Position numbers and translations under genes: made by a program
Source of the DNA: Hyphomicrobiales bacterium
GTDB lineage: Bacteria; Pseudomonadota; Alphaproteobacteria; Rhizobiales; Kaistiaceae
Direction of reading: 5' to 3'
Assembly (NCBI GenBank): GCA_017305635.1
Contig: JAFKKF010000008.1
Location: forward strand, 248,001 to 312,000
DNA: 64,000 bases
Notes under the pieces: generated by a model
Told to the model about the DNA's origin: nothing
The model's database searches: none
The model's input: the letters and a program-made list of their open reading frames with translations, nothing else
Shown: positions 17,632-25,893 of the stretch, piece after piece
Position numbering within the stretch: the stretch's first letter is position 1
How the letters are laid out: each line of letters begins with the position of its first letter

Positions 17632-19137
17632 ATGGCTTCCTCGATCATTCGCGGCCGGCACGTGGTGTGCCGGGTCGATCCCGCCGGGCGCCCGGTTATC
17701 GTCGATGACGGCGCTGTCTTCCAGCGCGACGGCCGCATCGTCGAGATCGGGCCCTTTGCCGACATATCGAGGAAACACGAGGCCGACCCGACGATCGGGT
17801 CGGGGGACGACGTCGTGCTGCCGGGGCTGGTCAACAGCCACCATCATCTCGGCATCACGCCGTTCCAGCATGGCGTTCCAGACCTCCCACTGGAACTTTG
17901 GCTGGCGGCGCGGATCGGCATGCGCGACGTCGATCCCTACCTCGACACGCTCTATTCCGCGTTCGAGATGATCGCCTCGGGCGTGACGACCGTGCAGCAT
18001 CTCCATGGACGCGGTCCGCCGCCCCTTGCGCGGATGCACGCAAGCGCCAAGGCGGTGATCCGCGCCTACGAAGCGATCGGAATGCGGGCGTCCTATTCCT
18101 ATGGCATCCGCGATCAGAACAGGCTCGTCTACGGTGACGACGACGCCTTTGCCGCCTCACTGCCTCCGGTACTCGGCGACCGCTTCCGCGCCTGGCTCCG
18201 CGAGCAGATCATCCCGGTTGACGACTGTATCGCGCTCTTCGAGACGCTTCACGCCGAGTATCGATCGAGCGAACGCATCCGCATCCAGCTCGCGCCGGTG
18301 AACCTGCAATGGTGCTCCGACCAGACGCTCGCGCGCATCCGCGATCTGGCGGAGCGCCATGACGTGCCGATCCACATGCACCTGCTGGAGACGCCCTACC
18401 AGAAGGACTATGCCGCGCAGCGTACCGGCGGCATCGGCGCGGTCGTTCATCTCGACCGGCTGGGGATGCTCGGGCCGCGCCTGACGCTCGGACATGCCGT
18501 CTGGGTGACGGAGAACGAGATCGGGCGGCTGGCGGAGACCGGGACCTGTGTCTGCCACAACTGCAGCTCGAACATCCGGCTGCAGAGCGGGAAGGCCCCG
18601 ATCGATGCGCTTCTCGCGGCCGGTGTGCCGGTGGCGATCGGCATCGACGAGGCGGGCATCAACGACGATCGCGACATGATCCAGGAAATGCGGTTGGTCG
18701 CGAGCGCGCACCGCATGCCGGGTCATAGCCGCACCGGGCCGGGAGCGGCCGAGACCTTGCGCATGGCGACTGAATATGGCGCGCGCACGACTCCCTTCGG
18801 CGCGCATATCGGTACACTGGAGCCGGGCAGGGCGGCCGATATGGCCGTGGTGCCGATGCGGGCCTTCGCCGAGCCCTATCTGGATGAGAGCGTTCCGATC
18901 GTCGATGCAGTGCTGCAGCGGACGCGGCGCGGCGGCGTCTCCACCGTCATCGTCGCCGGCGAGGTGGTCTACGACCACGGCAGGTTCACGCGCGTCGACC
19001 GCGATGCGGTGCTTGCCGAATTGAGCGCGGCGTTGCGGCAGCCGCTCAGCGATGCCGAGCGTGCCCGCCGGGAGACGTCGGCGAGCCTGATGCCTCACGT
19101 GCGAAAGTTCTACGAAGGGTATGGCCCGGTCTCCTGA
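17632..19137 (+). CDS. Second ATZ/TRZ-type amidohydrolase
   Basis: A 501-residue protein. Ligand motifs are HHH in LVNSHHHLG, HMH in VPIHMHLLET, His in LGHAVWVT and Asp in GIDEAGIND. The spacing matches the cytosine deaminase/TrzA/AtzB branch. It differs clearly from the amidohydrolase at 14008 (different motif wording throughout), so the two genes are not a recent duplication and probably act on different intermediates. It begins 18 bases after RidA. The C-terminal segment RKFYEGYGP is unusual; I do not recognise its role. Confidence 0.83.
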   Translation: MASSIIRGRHVVCRVDPAGRPVIVDDGAVFQRDGRIVEIGPFADISRKHEADPTIGSGDDVVLPGLVNSHHHLGITPFQHGVPDLPLELWLAARIGMRDVDPYLDTLYSAFEMIASGVTTVQHLHGRGPPPLARMHASAKAVIRAYEAIGMRASYSYGIRDQNRLVYGDDDAFAASLPPVLGDRFRAWLREQIIPVDDCIALFETLHAEYRSSERIRIQLAPVNLQWCSDQTLARIRDLAERHDVPIHMHLLETPYQKDYAAQRTGGIGAVVHLDRLGMLGPRLTLGHAVWVTENEIGRLAETGTCVCHNCSSNIRLQSGKAPIDALLAAGVPVAIGIDEAGINDDRDMIQEMRLVASAHRMPGHSRTGPGAAETLRMATEYGARTTPFGAHIGTLEPGRAADMAVVPMRAFAEPYLDESVPIVDAVLQRTRRGGVSTVIVAGEVVYDHGRFTRVDRDAVLAELSAALRQPLSDAERARRETSASLMPHVRKFYEGYGPVS

Positions 19138-19163
19138 CCTGGGCGGAACACGGGGAAGCAAAA

Positions 19164-19916
19164 GTGCAAGGTCGGTTGTCGGGAAAGATCGCCATTGTCA
19201 CGGGCGCGGCGCGACGGAACGGTATGGGTCGCGCCATTGCCGGCGAACTCGCCGCGGAAGGCGCCGTCATCGTCGTTGCCGACTACAAGCGGCAGGAAGA
19301 GGGCGAGGAACTGGTCGCCGAGATCGTAGCGCGGGGCGGAAAGGCAGCGTCGATCGATGGTAACGTCGCCGACGTCGCCCGCTGCGCCGAGATCGTCGCG
19401 TTCGCCGTGGAGCGTTTCGGCGGCCTCGACATCCTCGTCAACAATGCCGGCCACGGCGTCCGCCAACCCTTGGCGGAGATTTCCGAGGCGGACTACAACT
19501 TCCAGCTCGACCTTCATCTCAAGGGCCCATTCTTCCTGATGCAGGCTGCCGCGCCGCACATGCGCGAGCGGGGAGCGGGGCGCATCGTCAACATCAGCTC
19601 GGAGCTCGCCTATATCGGCTGCCGTGACCTCAGCCACTACTCTGCCGCCAAGGCGGGTCTGGTCGGCCTCACCAAGGCGCTGGCACTTGAACTGGCGCCG
19701 GATATCACGGTGAATGCAGTGTGTCCGGGACCGACGGCAACGGACAAATTCAAGTCTGGTCCCGAATACAAGGAGGAGATTCGCGAAGGCCTTCCCCTGA
19801 AGCGCTGGGGCACTCCGCGCGACGTCGCCCGCTCGGTGCTCTTCCTGGTCAGCAGCGATGGCGATGCCTTCACCGGTCAGACTCTCGATCCGAACAGCGG
19901 CGCGGTGATGCACTGA
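19164..19916 (+). CDS. SDR family oxidoreductase
   Basis: A 250-residue classical short-chain dehydrogenase. It has the cofactor loop TGAARRNGMGRAIA, NNAG motif (LVNNAGHG), catalytic S in NISS, YSAAK and the C-terminal GQTLDPNSGAVMH. GTG 19164 follows GGGGAAG. The residues after beta 2 (VADYK, acidic) suggest NAD. The substrate is unknown, and it probably oxidises an alcohol intermediate of the B pathway. Confidence 0.88.
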   Translation: MQGRLSGKIAIVTGAARRNGMGRAIAGELAAEGAVIVVADYKRQEEGEELVAEIVARGGKAASIDGNVADVARCAEIVAFAVERFGGLDILVNNAGHGVRQPLAEISEADYNFQLDLHLKGPFFLMQAAAPHMRERGAGRIVNISSELAYIGCRDLSHYSAAKAGLVGLTKALALELAPDITVNAVCPGPTATDKFKSGPEYKEEIREGLPLKRWGTPRDVARSVLFLVSSDGDAFTGQTLDPNSGAVMH

Positions 19917-19956
19917 GCCAACCCGTTTTCCCGACACCTATCGGAGTGCGAATATC

Positions 19957-20721
19957 TTGACGAAATCGACCAAGCTGACCGCCGAAGCCCGCGCGCGCCT
20001 GCGTGCCGTGAGCACGGCCACGCTGACGACCGCGCTTTTCAAGCGCGGCTTCCGCAATACCTACATGCAGGACGTCCAGCCGCTCAATCCGGAAGCCCGC
20101 ATGGTCGGCGAGGCCTATACCATGCGCTACATTCCGGCACGCGAGGACCTCGACGTCCTTTCCGTCTTCGAAGATCCGGAGCATCCGCAGCGCAAGGCGG
20201 TCGAAGAGATTCCGCCGGGCTCGGTCTTCGTCATCGACTCGCGCCGCGACCGGCGTGCTGCCTCGGCGGGTTCGATCCTCCTGACACGACTGATGGTGCG
20301 GGGCGTGGCCGGCGTCGTGACCGACGGCGGCTTCCGGGATTCACCCGAAATCGCGCGCCTTGCGATGCCTGCCTATGCGGTGTTGCCGTCGGCGCCCACC
20401 AACCTGATCCATCATCATGCGGTCGACCTGAACGTTCCCATCGGATGCGGCGACGTTGCGGTCTTTCCGGGTGACATCATCGTCGGCGACGGCGAGGGCG
20501 TGGTCGTGATCCCGGCAGAGATCGCAAACGAGGTGGCGGAAGAGGCGTTCGCGATGACGCTGTTCGAGAACTGGGTCACCGAACAAGTACGCGCGGGCGC
20601 CTCGATCCGAGGCCTCTATCCCGCGAATGCCGAGACGCGCGCCCGCTACCAGGCATGGCGCGACGGGGCGGGTGGCAAGGCCGCGGCGACGGTGCTGCTC
20701 GATGCGGGCAAGGGCGCCTGA
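19957..20721 (+). CDS. RraA-like protein (HMG/CHA aldolase family)
   Basis: A 254-residue protein. It has the RraA-fold block VTDGGFRDSPEIA, with the G-x-R-D metal/carboxylate site, and the typical close CGDVAVFPGDIIVGDGEGVVVIP. Family members are either RNase E inhibitors or divalent-metal aldolases/decarboxylases such as HMG/CHA aldolase. The catabolic setting and the length above RraA proper (about 160) favour the enzyme. TTG 19957 is the only good start, with CGGAG upstream. Confidence 0.82.
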   Translation: MTKSTKLTAEARARLRAVSTATLTTALFKRGFRNTYMQDVQPLNPEARMVGEAYTMRYIPAREDLDVLSVFEDPEHPQRKAVEEIPPGSVFVIDSRRDRRAASAGSILLTRLMVRGVAGVVTDGGFRDSPEIARLAMPAYAVLPSAPTNLIHHHAVDLNVPIGCGDVAVFPGDIIVGDGEGVVVIPAEIANEVAEEAFAMTLFENWVTEQVRAGASIRGLYPANAETRARYQAWRDGAGGKAAATVLLDAGKGA

Positions 20722-20733
20722 CGCGGCGTGTGC

Positions 20734-21468
20734 ATGGAAAGCCGCGTCCTGATAACCGGGGCTTCGGGCGGGATCGGGAGCGAGGTCGCGCGGCGCTTCG
20801 CCGCGCGGGGCGCGGCGGTGTGCCTTGCCGATCTCCGCGTCGATGCCGCCGAGGACCTCGCGCGCGAGATCGCCCGGGGAGGCGGCAGGGCGACAGCCGT
20901 TCCGGTCGACATATGCGACCGGGCTTCCGTTGCGCGCATGGCGAGCGCTGCGATTGTGGCCCTCGGCCACGTCGATGTCCTCGTCCATTGCGCCGGGCTC
21001 GACGCGCCGCGGGGCAATGCGTGGGAGCTGGACGATGAGGACCATTGGGACAGGATCATTGACGTCGACCTGAACGGTGCCTGGCGGTGTGCCCGCGCGC
21101 TGGTCCCGCACATGCTGGCGCGCGGTGCCGGACGGATCATATTCATGGGGTCCGTCGCCGGACGTCGCGGATCAGCATCGGCATCCGTCGCCTATAGTGC
21201 CGCCAAGGCCGGAATTCACGGACTGACGATGGCGTTGGCACGCCAGCTCGAGAGTGGCGGAATCCTGGTCAACGCGGTAGCGCCCGGCCCGACGGGAACC
21301 GGAGAGCAGATGACAGAGATGGAGCGGCTGCAGGACGAAAAGGCGTCCGCACTGCCGATCGTCGGCCCGCGTCCGGTCGCCGATGCTTGCCTCTACCTCG
21401 CTGGTGAGAGCGGCGACTGGATCAGCGGAACGATCCTCAACGTCAGCGGGGGTAGATGGCATGGCTAG
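20734..21468 (+). CDS. SDR family oxidoreductase (second in cluster B)
   Basis: A 244-residue classical SDR with TGASGGIGSEVARRFA, VHCAGLDAP (NNAG replaced by HCAG), MGSVAGRRG and YSAAKAG. The close is SGTILNVSGG. ATG 20734 is preferred over GTG 20728. It follows the RraA-like gene by 12 bases and is the last gene of the plus-strand run begun at 10676. Its replaced NNAG motif and different length show that it is not a copy of the SDR at 19164. Confidence 0.87.
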   Translation: MESRVLITGASGGIGSEVARRFAARGAAVCLADLRVDAAEDLAREIARGGGRATAVPVDICDRASVARMASAAIVALGHVDVLVHCAGLDAPRGNAWELDDEDHWDRIIDVDLNGAWRCARALVPHMLARGAGRIIFMGSVAGRRGSASASVAYSAAKAGIHGLTMALARQLESGGILVNAVAPGPTGTGEQMTEMERLQDEKASALPIVGPRPVADACLYLAGESGDWISGTILNVSGGRWHG

Positions 21469-21499
21469 TGAAACGCCTCGTTCGCTGCAAGGCGAGTGA

Positions 21500-21785
21500 C
21501 ATGCTCCCCTTGAGTGCCCCGGCTTTGAGCGGAGTCCGATCTCGAAGGAAAAAGGACGTCCGGTAGGACAGGTTTGCGGAAGAACAGATCATCAGGAGCG
21601 CGCGGCCAGGCTGTCGGCGACCGTGGCGGCGTTTCGGCGATCTCGCGAATGGGCCGCTCTGGCCTGCAGCGGATTTTGTGGACACCGGGATTGGGTGTTT
21701 CATGAAGCCGGGTGCATTGCTGGCATCACTCCGACCAGGGCAGCCAGTACGCCAGCGAGCCGTTCCAGAGGCGCCAACAGCGGTC
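21500..21785 (+). mobile_element. Remnant of an IS3-family insertion sequence
   Basis: Two fragments of IS3 transposase wording survive. Around 21572-21595 a frame reads RFAEEQII, the start of IS3-family OrfA (usually RFTEEQII), preceded by AAAAAGGACGTCCG, which resembles the leader of such elements. About 130 bases on, at 21718-21760, another frame reads WHHSDQGSQYASEPFQR, the rve/DDE block of OrfB. The intervening OrfA/OrfB body and the catalytic C-terminus are absent, so the element is dead. No clean terminal repeats were identified, so the limits are approximate. It marks a past insertion or deletion between clusters B and C, and nothing else is recognisable in 21469-21939. Confidence 0.6.
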
Positions 21786-21939
21786 ATTGGTATTTGGTGA
21801 GAAGCGGCGGTCTACGGCCGATGGCGACTTGGGCCCTGGGGGAGCTGGTCTCGCCTTCCGCAGACGCGGTGGCAGCCGCGCGAGCGCTGGCGGAAGAGCG
21901 CCATGCATCCAGGATGCCGCTGCATCTCGTCCGCCACGC

Positions 21940-22950
21940 TCACCGGTCGCGCAGCCGACGGCGCAACTGGTCGAAGTAAACCGCACCTATCAGCACCGCG
22001 CCGACCGCTACCTGCTGCCAGAACGGCGGCAGGCCAAGGACGACGAAGCCATTGAGGAGCACGACGGGAATGATGATCCCGACTACCGTGCCGAACATGC
22101 CGCCGGACCCACCGAAAAGGCTGGTGCCACCGATGACGATGCCGGCGATGACTTGCAGGTTGTCCGTGGTATGGCCGCTCAGCGTCGTCGTGGCAAAGCG
22201 GGCGAGCGACAGGTAGCCGGCGACGCCGGAAAGCACTCCCGCGAGGAGATAGACCTTAAGGAGGTGGCCAGCAACGTTGATGCTGGCGCGCCGACATGCT
22301 TCCGGGCTGGAGCCGACCGCATAGGTGTAGCGACCGAAGCGGGTATAGGCGAGCACCAGCCCGCCGGCTATTACGATCACCGCCGTGACAATGACGAGGA
22401 CCGGCACCCCCATGAGCCGCCCCGATCCGATCCCGACGACCAGGCTGTCCGGCACATCCGATATGTCGATGCCGCGGGTTATCAGCAGCGCCGATCCGAG
22501 CGACATGCCCATCGTGCCGAGCGTGACGATGAGTGCCGGGATGCGCGCCTTGGCGATCAGGAAGCCGTTGACGGCGCCCCACGCGGCGCCTGCAAGCATG
22601 GCGAAGACAAGCCCGACGAGAAGGGTTGGCGGATTGTCTCCCCCCGTCCACACCATGGCCTGCGCGGCAATGACTCCGGAGAAAACGAGGACGCCGTTGA
22701 TCGAGAGGTCGATGCCACCGGTGAGAATGACGTAGGTTCCGCCAACGGCGAGAACCAGCAGGATCGATGCGTCGGTCGCCATGTTGAGGATGTTGGCGAT
22801 CCGCGGAAAGGCGTCCGGGCGCATCAACGAGAAGAATGCCACGAGGACAAACAGGACGAGGAGGAGCGCCAGCGACTGGCTGCCGAGGATGGCGCTCAGC
22901 CGCCGAGTCCCGCCGTCCGGCATCACCTCAGTTGGAACCTGGCTAGTCAT
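21940..22950 (-). CDS. Sugar ABC transporter permease (RbsC-like)
   Basis: A 336-residue membrane protein with family blocks GGIDLSINGVLVFSGVIAA, ARIPALIVTLGTMG and FGRYTYAVGSSPEACRRASINV (the ATPase contact loop). It ends with PPFWQQVAVGAVLI, the usual RbsC close. It overlaps the upstream ATPase gene by 8 bases, showing translational coupling. It belongs to the importer encoded at 21940-24825. Confidence 0.92.
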   Translation of the reverse strand: MTSQVPTEVMPDGGTRRLSAILGSQSLALLLVLFVLVAFFSLMRPDAFPRIANILNMATDASILLVLAVGGTYVILTGGIDLSINGVLVFSGVIAAQAMVWTGGDNPPTLLVGLVFAMLAGAAWGAVNGFLIAKARIPALIVTLGTMGMSLGSALLITRGIDISDVPDSLVVGIGSGRLMGVPVLVIVTAVIVIAGGLVLAYTRFGRYTYAVGSSPEACRRASINVAGHLLKVYLLAGVLSGVAGYLSLARFATTTLSGHTTDNLQVIAGIVIGGTSLFGGSGGMFGTVVGIIIPVVLLNGFVVLGLPPFWQQVAVGAVLIGAVYFDQLRRRLRDR

Positions 22951-23734
22951 TCGATGGGTTTCCGGTCTTCTGATGCTGCCATCGGCGCAGCGACCCTGTA
23001 GTCATTGCGCTGACCAGGTCGTCAACCGTGATGTCCGAGGAAGCCGCCTCGGCGACCTTGCGCCCCAGGCGAAGCACGACCACCCGGTCCGCGATTTCTA
23101 GCACCTGCGGCAGGTTGTGACTGATGAGCACGACCGCGGTTCCGGCGTCGCGCACGCGGCGGATCAGATCGAGGACGCCTCGCGTCTGCACGACGCCAAG
23201 CGCGGCGGTGGGCTCGTCCATGAAGATGACGTTCGTGGCCCATGCCGCGGCCCTCGCGACAGCCACGCTCTGCCGCTGGCCGCCGGAAAGCTTGAATACC
23301 TCCGCATTCGGGCGGATCTGGACACCGAGGCGCGACATTGCCTCGCGCGCGCGGCGCGCCATCGCGGCGCGGTCGAGGACGCCGAGACGGCCGAGCAGCC
23401 CCGGCTTGAAAACCTCGCGTCCGAGGAAAAGGTTGCTCGCGGCATCGAGATCGGGGGCGAGCGCGAGATCCTGGTATACGGTCTCGATGCCGGCGGCGCG
23501 TGCGTCCTGGGGACTGCTGAACAATACGGGTTCGCCGTTCACACGGATCTCCCCGCTGTTCGGCCGGTCGGTTCCGGACAGGATTCGCACCAGCGTGCTC
23601 TTGCCGGCACCGTTGTCGCCGATCAGCGCGACGATCTCCCCGCGATTGACATGGAAATCCGCGCCCTGCAGGGCCTGCACCGAGCCGAAGTGGCGAGCGA
23701 TGCTCTTGGCTTCGATAAGGGGGAGGTCAGGCAT
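22943..23734 (-). CDS. Sugar ABC transporter ATP-binding protein, single domain
   Basis: A protein of about 263 residues with Walker A GDNGAGKSTLVR, Q-loop ETVYQDLALAPDLD, signature LSGGQRQSVAVARAA, Walker B VIFMDEPTAALGV and H-loop LISHNL. It holds only one nucleotide-binding domain, so a homodimer is expected, unlike the double ATPase at 5011. ATG 23734 is used; GTG 23746 is an alternative, and neither has a clear binding site. EMIYQDLA-like wording is shared with the ATPase at 30064, so both belong to the FrcA-like branch. Confidence 0.9.
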   Translation of the reverse strand: MPDLPLIEAKSIARHFGSVQALQGADFHVNRGEIVALIGDNGAGKSTLVRILSGTDRPNSGEIRVNGEPVLFSSPQDARAAGIETVYQDLALAPDLDAASNLFLGREVFKPGLLGRLGVLDRAAMARRAREAMSRLGVQIRPNAEVFKLSGGQRQSVAVARAAAWATNVIFMDEPTAALGVVQTRGVLDLIRRVRDAGTAVVLISHNLPQVLEIADRVVVLRLGRKVAEAASSDITVDDLVSAMTTGSLRRWQHQKTGNPSND

Positions 23735-23804
23735 CCGTTGCTGCACCGGGAGCTTGAATCACCTGTCTGGGCCACATGCCGCGTCTGCATGGGCCACGTG
23801 GAAT

Positions 23805-23835
23805 GGAGCCGGCCGATGGGTTGCCGGCCGGCTCC
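23805..23835 (-). other. Stem-loop between binding-protein and ATPase genes
   Basis: A perfect 10-bp stem GGAGCCGGCC / GGCCGGCTCC (23805-23814 with 23826-23835) and an 11-base loop. It lies 19 bases downstream of the binding-protein stop on the minus strand. There is no clear T-run, so processing or attenuation is more likely than full termination. Confidence 0.6.
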
Positions 23836-23853
23836 GCAGCAGCAGACAACGGG

Positions 23854-24825
23854 CTAGGAGCACTTGTCCATGTAGACGGCCTTCTGCACTTCGGGATCGG
23901 ACAGATTGTCCTTGGTGATCGTCACGGTCCCAGTGGTGAGCGAGGCGTCGACCGGCTCGCCTTTCAGGGCCTTGGCCAGGGCATCGACGCCGGCCACGCC
24001 GATCTCGTAAGGCTGCTGGGCAATCAGCGCCTGGACGATTCCGTCCTTGAGCTGCTTGACCTGGGAAGGACCAGCGTCGAAGCCGACGATCTTGACCTCA
24101 CCGATCTTGCCGGCGTTGCGGAGGCCGGTCGCCGCCCCCTCGGCCGAGCGATCATTCGTCGCGAAGATGCCGGCGAGATCCGGATTGGCAGCCAGCGTCG
24201 AGGTTACCTGTGCTGCCGCCTTGGCGGGATCGTTGCCGGAAATCTGGAAGCCGAGGTACTCGATGTTCGGATACTTCTTGATCGCATCCTCGAAGCCGTG
24301 CTGGCGCTGATCGGAGGTGCTGGCGCCCGCCTGGAAGGCGATCACCATGACCTTGCCCTTTTCGCCGATCAGCTTGGCGAGGGCATCTGCCGCCGCCCCG
24401 CCGGCGGCGGTGTTGTCGGTCGCGATATGCGTAAACGCCGGGGACGGATCATCGAGCGTGGTGTCGACAAGGGCCACCTTGATGCCTGCCTTTGCCGCCT
24501 CGGAGATCGGGAAGAACATTGCCTTGGAGTCCGTCGGCGCGACGAGCAGGCCGGCAGGGTGGGCAGCCACCACGGCGTTGACGATCGGGGTCTGCAGGGA
24601 GGGATCGAATTGCTGAGGGCCTTGGACGTTGACGTTGAAGCCGTATTTTGCGGCCGCGGCACGCGCGCCGCACTCAATGCTGATGTTGAACGGATTGCCG
24701 GCAACCCCCGGCACCAAGGTGATGTTCTTGCCTTGCGTAGCCGAATCCTCGGCGAAGGTCGGCTGGGATGCCAGGGCGACGACGGCCGCGCCAAGCAGGA
24801 AGCGGGAGATGAACCTCTTATGCAT
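23854..24825 (-). CDS. Periplasmic sugar-binding protein of an ABC importer
   Basis: A 323-residue protein with a signal peptide of about 25 residues (FLLGAAVVALASQPTFA, then ED). The mature chain has Peripla_BP_4 features: NPFNISIECGARAAAAKYGF, VAPTDSKAMFFPISEA, DNTAAGGAAADALAKLIG, GIFATNDRSAEGAATGLRNAG and GFDAGPSQVKQLKDG. ATG 24825 follows GGAGGAAAGC. The wording is like RbsB/FrcB binding proteins, but the sugar is not determined. It is the first gene of the minus-strand operon, downstream of a probable FadR-type operator. Confidence 0.92.
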   Translation of the reverse strand: MHKRFISRFLLGAAVVALASQPTFAEDSATQGKNITLVPGVAGNPFNISIECGARAAAAKYGFNVNVQGPQQFDPSLQTPIVNAVVAAHPAGLLVAPTDSKAMFFPISEAAKAGIKVALVDTTLDDPSPAFTHIATDNTAAGGAAADALAKLIGEKGKVMVIAFQAGASTSDQRQHGFEDAIKKYPNIEYLGFQISGNDPAKAAAQVTSTLAANPDLAGIFATNDRSAEGAATGLRNAGKIGEVKIVGFDAGPSQVKQLKDGIVQALIAQQPYEIGVAGVDALAKALKGEPVDASLTTGTVTITKDNLSDPEVQKAVYMDKCS

Positions 24826-24968
24826 GCTTTCCTCCACTTGAAGTGTTGTGACTCTCGTTCTTCGGGTGGCCGTTTGGCTTCGCTCTGCTGGCGCCTCTCC
24901 TCCGCGCGCTTTGCCGCCGGCCCCCACCGGCTGGCCGCGAGATCGATCGGCTTCACGGCTCGGCTTTA

Positions 24969-24983
24969 TGTAATACCATATAC
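24969..24983 (-). promoter_or_regulatory. Probable operator upstream of the C-cluster ABC operon
   Basis: On the minus strand the site reads GTATATGGTATTACA. Its core TGGTATTACA matches 9 of 10 bases with TGGTAATACA at 25853-25862. Both lie on the two flanks of the FadR-type regulator gene, in front of the two transcription units it could control. Confidence 0.5.
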
Positions 24984-25054
24984 ACTAAACGGTCAACTGA
25001 CCCTCTGTTCTGGCCGTCACAAGAGGCGTCGCCATGGATATGTGGCGCGGAGAT

Positions 25055-25786
25055 TCAGCGCTGCTCGGGAGCGCCTTCCCGGATTCGCCTGATGTCACTG
25101 GCGGCGTTGCCCAACAAGGTGAGCGCCGCGGCACGCGCCATGTCCGGCTTCCGTTCGAGGATGGCACGCAGAACGTCACCGTGTTCGATGATCGCCCGTG
25201 GCCGGTGCGAGCCGAGTGCGGCGATCCGGAACATCTCCTTGAGCGCCACGCTGAAGAGCTGACCGATCGGCCAGAAGAACTCATTGTGGGTGGCGAGATA
25301 TATGGACTTGTGGAAGGCAAGGTCTGCTTCCACGAAGAGACCGTTGTCGCTGCCCGCTGCCACCATGGCGTTGAAGGCCGCCTCGATGCGTTGATGGTCC
25401 TCGGAAGTACCGTTCTCCGCGGCGATTGCCGTCGCTGCCGGCTCGGTAGCGTGGCGCAGCTGGAACATCTTTCGAACATAGGATTCGGTGTCCGAGACCT
25501 CGAGCTGCCAGCGCAGCACGTCCACGTCGAGGTGGTTCCAGTATTCGGGCGGCCGCACCCGCGTGCCCAGTTTCGGACGGGAGTCGATGAGGCCCTTGGC
25601 GATCAGGCCGCGTATCGCCTCGCGCATGGCGGTTCGACTGACGCCAAGCATCTCGCAGAGCCTGATCTCGGGAGGCAGGGCATCGCCCGGCGCATATTCG
25701 CCGCGCAAGATCGCCAGGCCGAGCTGGTCGGCGACGCGCAGGTGGATCTTCAGACTCTGATTGCCGAGGGATTCGAGGCTGACCAT
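25055..25786 (-). CDS. FadR-type GntR regulator (FCD domain)
   Basis: A 243-residue protein with a winged helix (LPPEIRLCEMLGVSRTAMREAIRGL, then DSRPKLGTRVRP) and an FCD domain (YVRKMFQLRHATEPAATAIAA, then EADLAFHKSIYLATHNEFF, then EHGDVLRAI). Visible D/H/H residues fit the metal-dependent FCD pocket. The PEYWNHLDVDVLRWQLE linker is that of galactonate- and gluconate-type regulators (DgoR-like). ATG 25786 is the likely start. It lies between an SDR gene (divergent) and the ABC operon (downstream, same strand), and probably controls both through the shared TGGTAWTACA site. Confidence 0.9.
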   Translation of the reverse strand: MVSLESLGNQSLKIHLRVADQLGLAILRGEYAPGDALPPEIRLCEMLGVSRTAMREAIRGLIAKGLIDSRPKLGTRVRPPEYWNHLDVDVLRWQLEVSDTESYVRKMFQLRHATEPAATAIAAENGTSEDHQRIEAAFNAMVAAGSDNGLFVEADLAFHKSIYLATHNEFFWPIGQLFSVALKEMFRIAALGSHRPRAIIEHGDVLRAILERKPDMARAAALTLLGNAASDIRRIREGAPEQR

Positions 25787-25848
25787 GGATGCCGATGCGA
25801 GAGGGAAACCGACGCCTGTTCGCCCATAGCATGAATTTCTTGCGCCCG

Positions 25849-25862
25849 GTATTGGTAATACA
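25849..25862 (+). promoter_or_regulatory. Probable FadR-type operator between regulator and SDR gene
   Basis: GTATT-GGT-AATAC is a 5-bp inverted repeat at 25849-25861, and the core TGGTAATACA recurs upstream of the ABC operon. The site lies between the divergent regulator (start 25786) and SDR (start 25894), so it could serve autoregulation and SDR control. Confidence 0.5.
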
Positions 25863-25893
25863 ATATCATCGAGAAAACGAGAGGGCGACGCTA

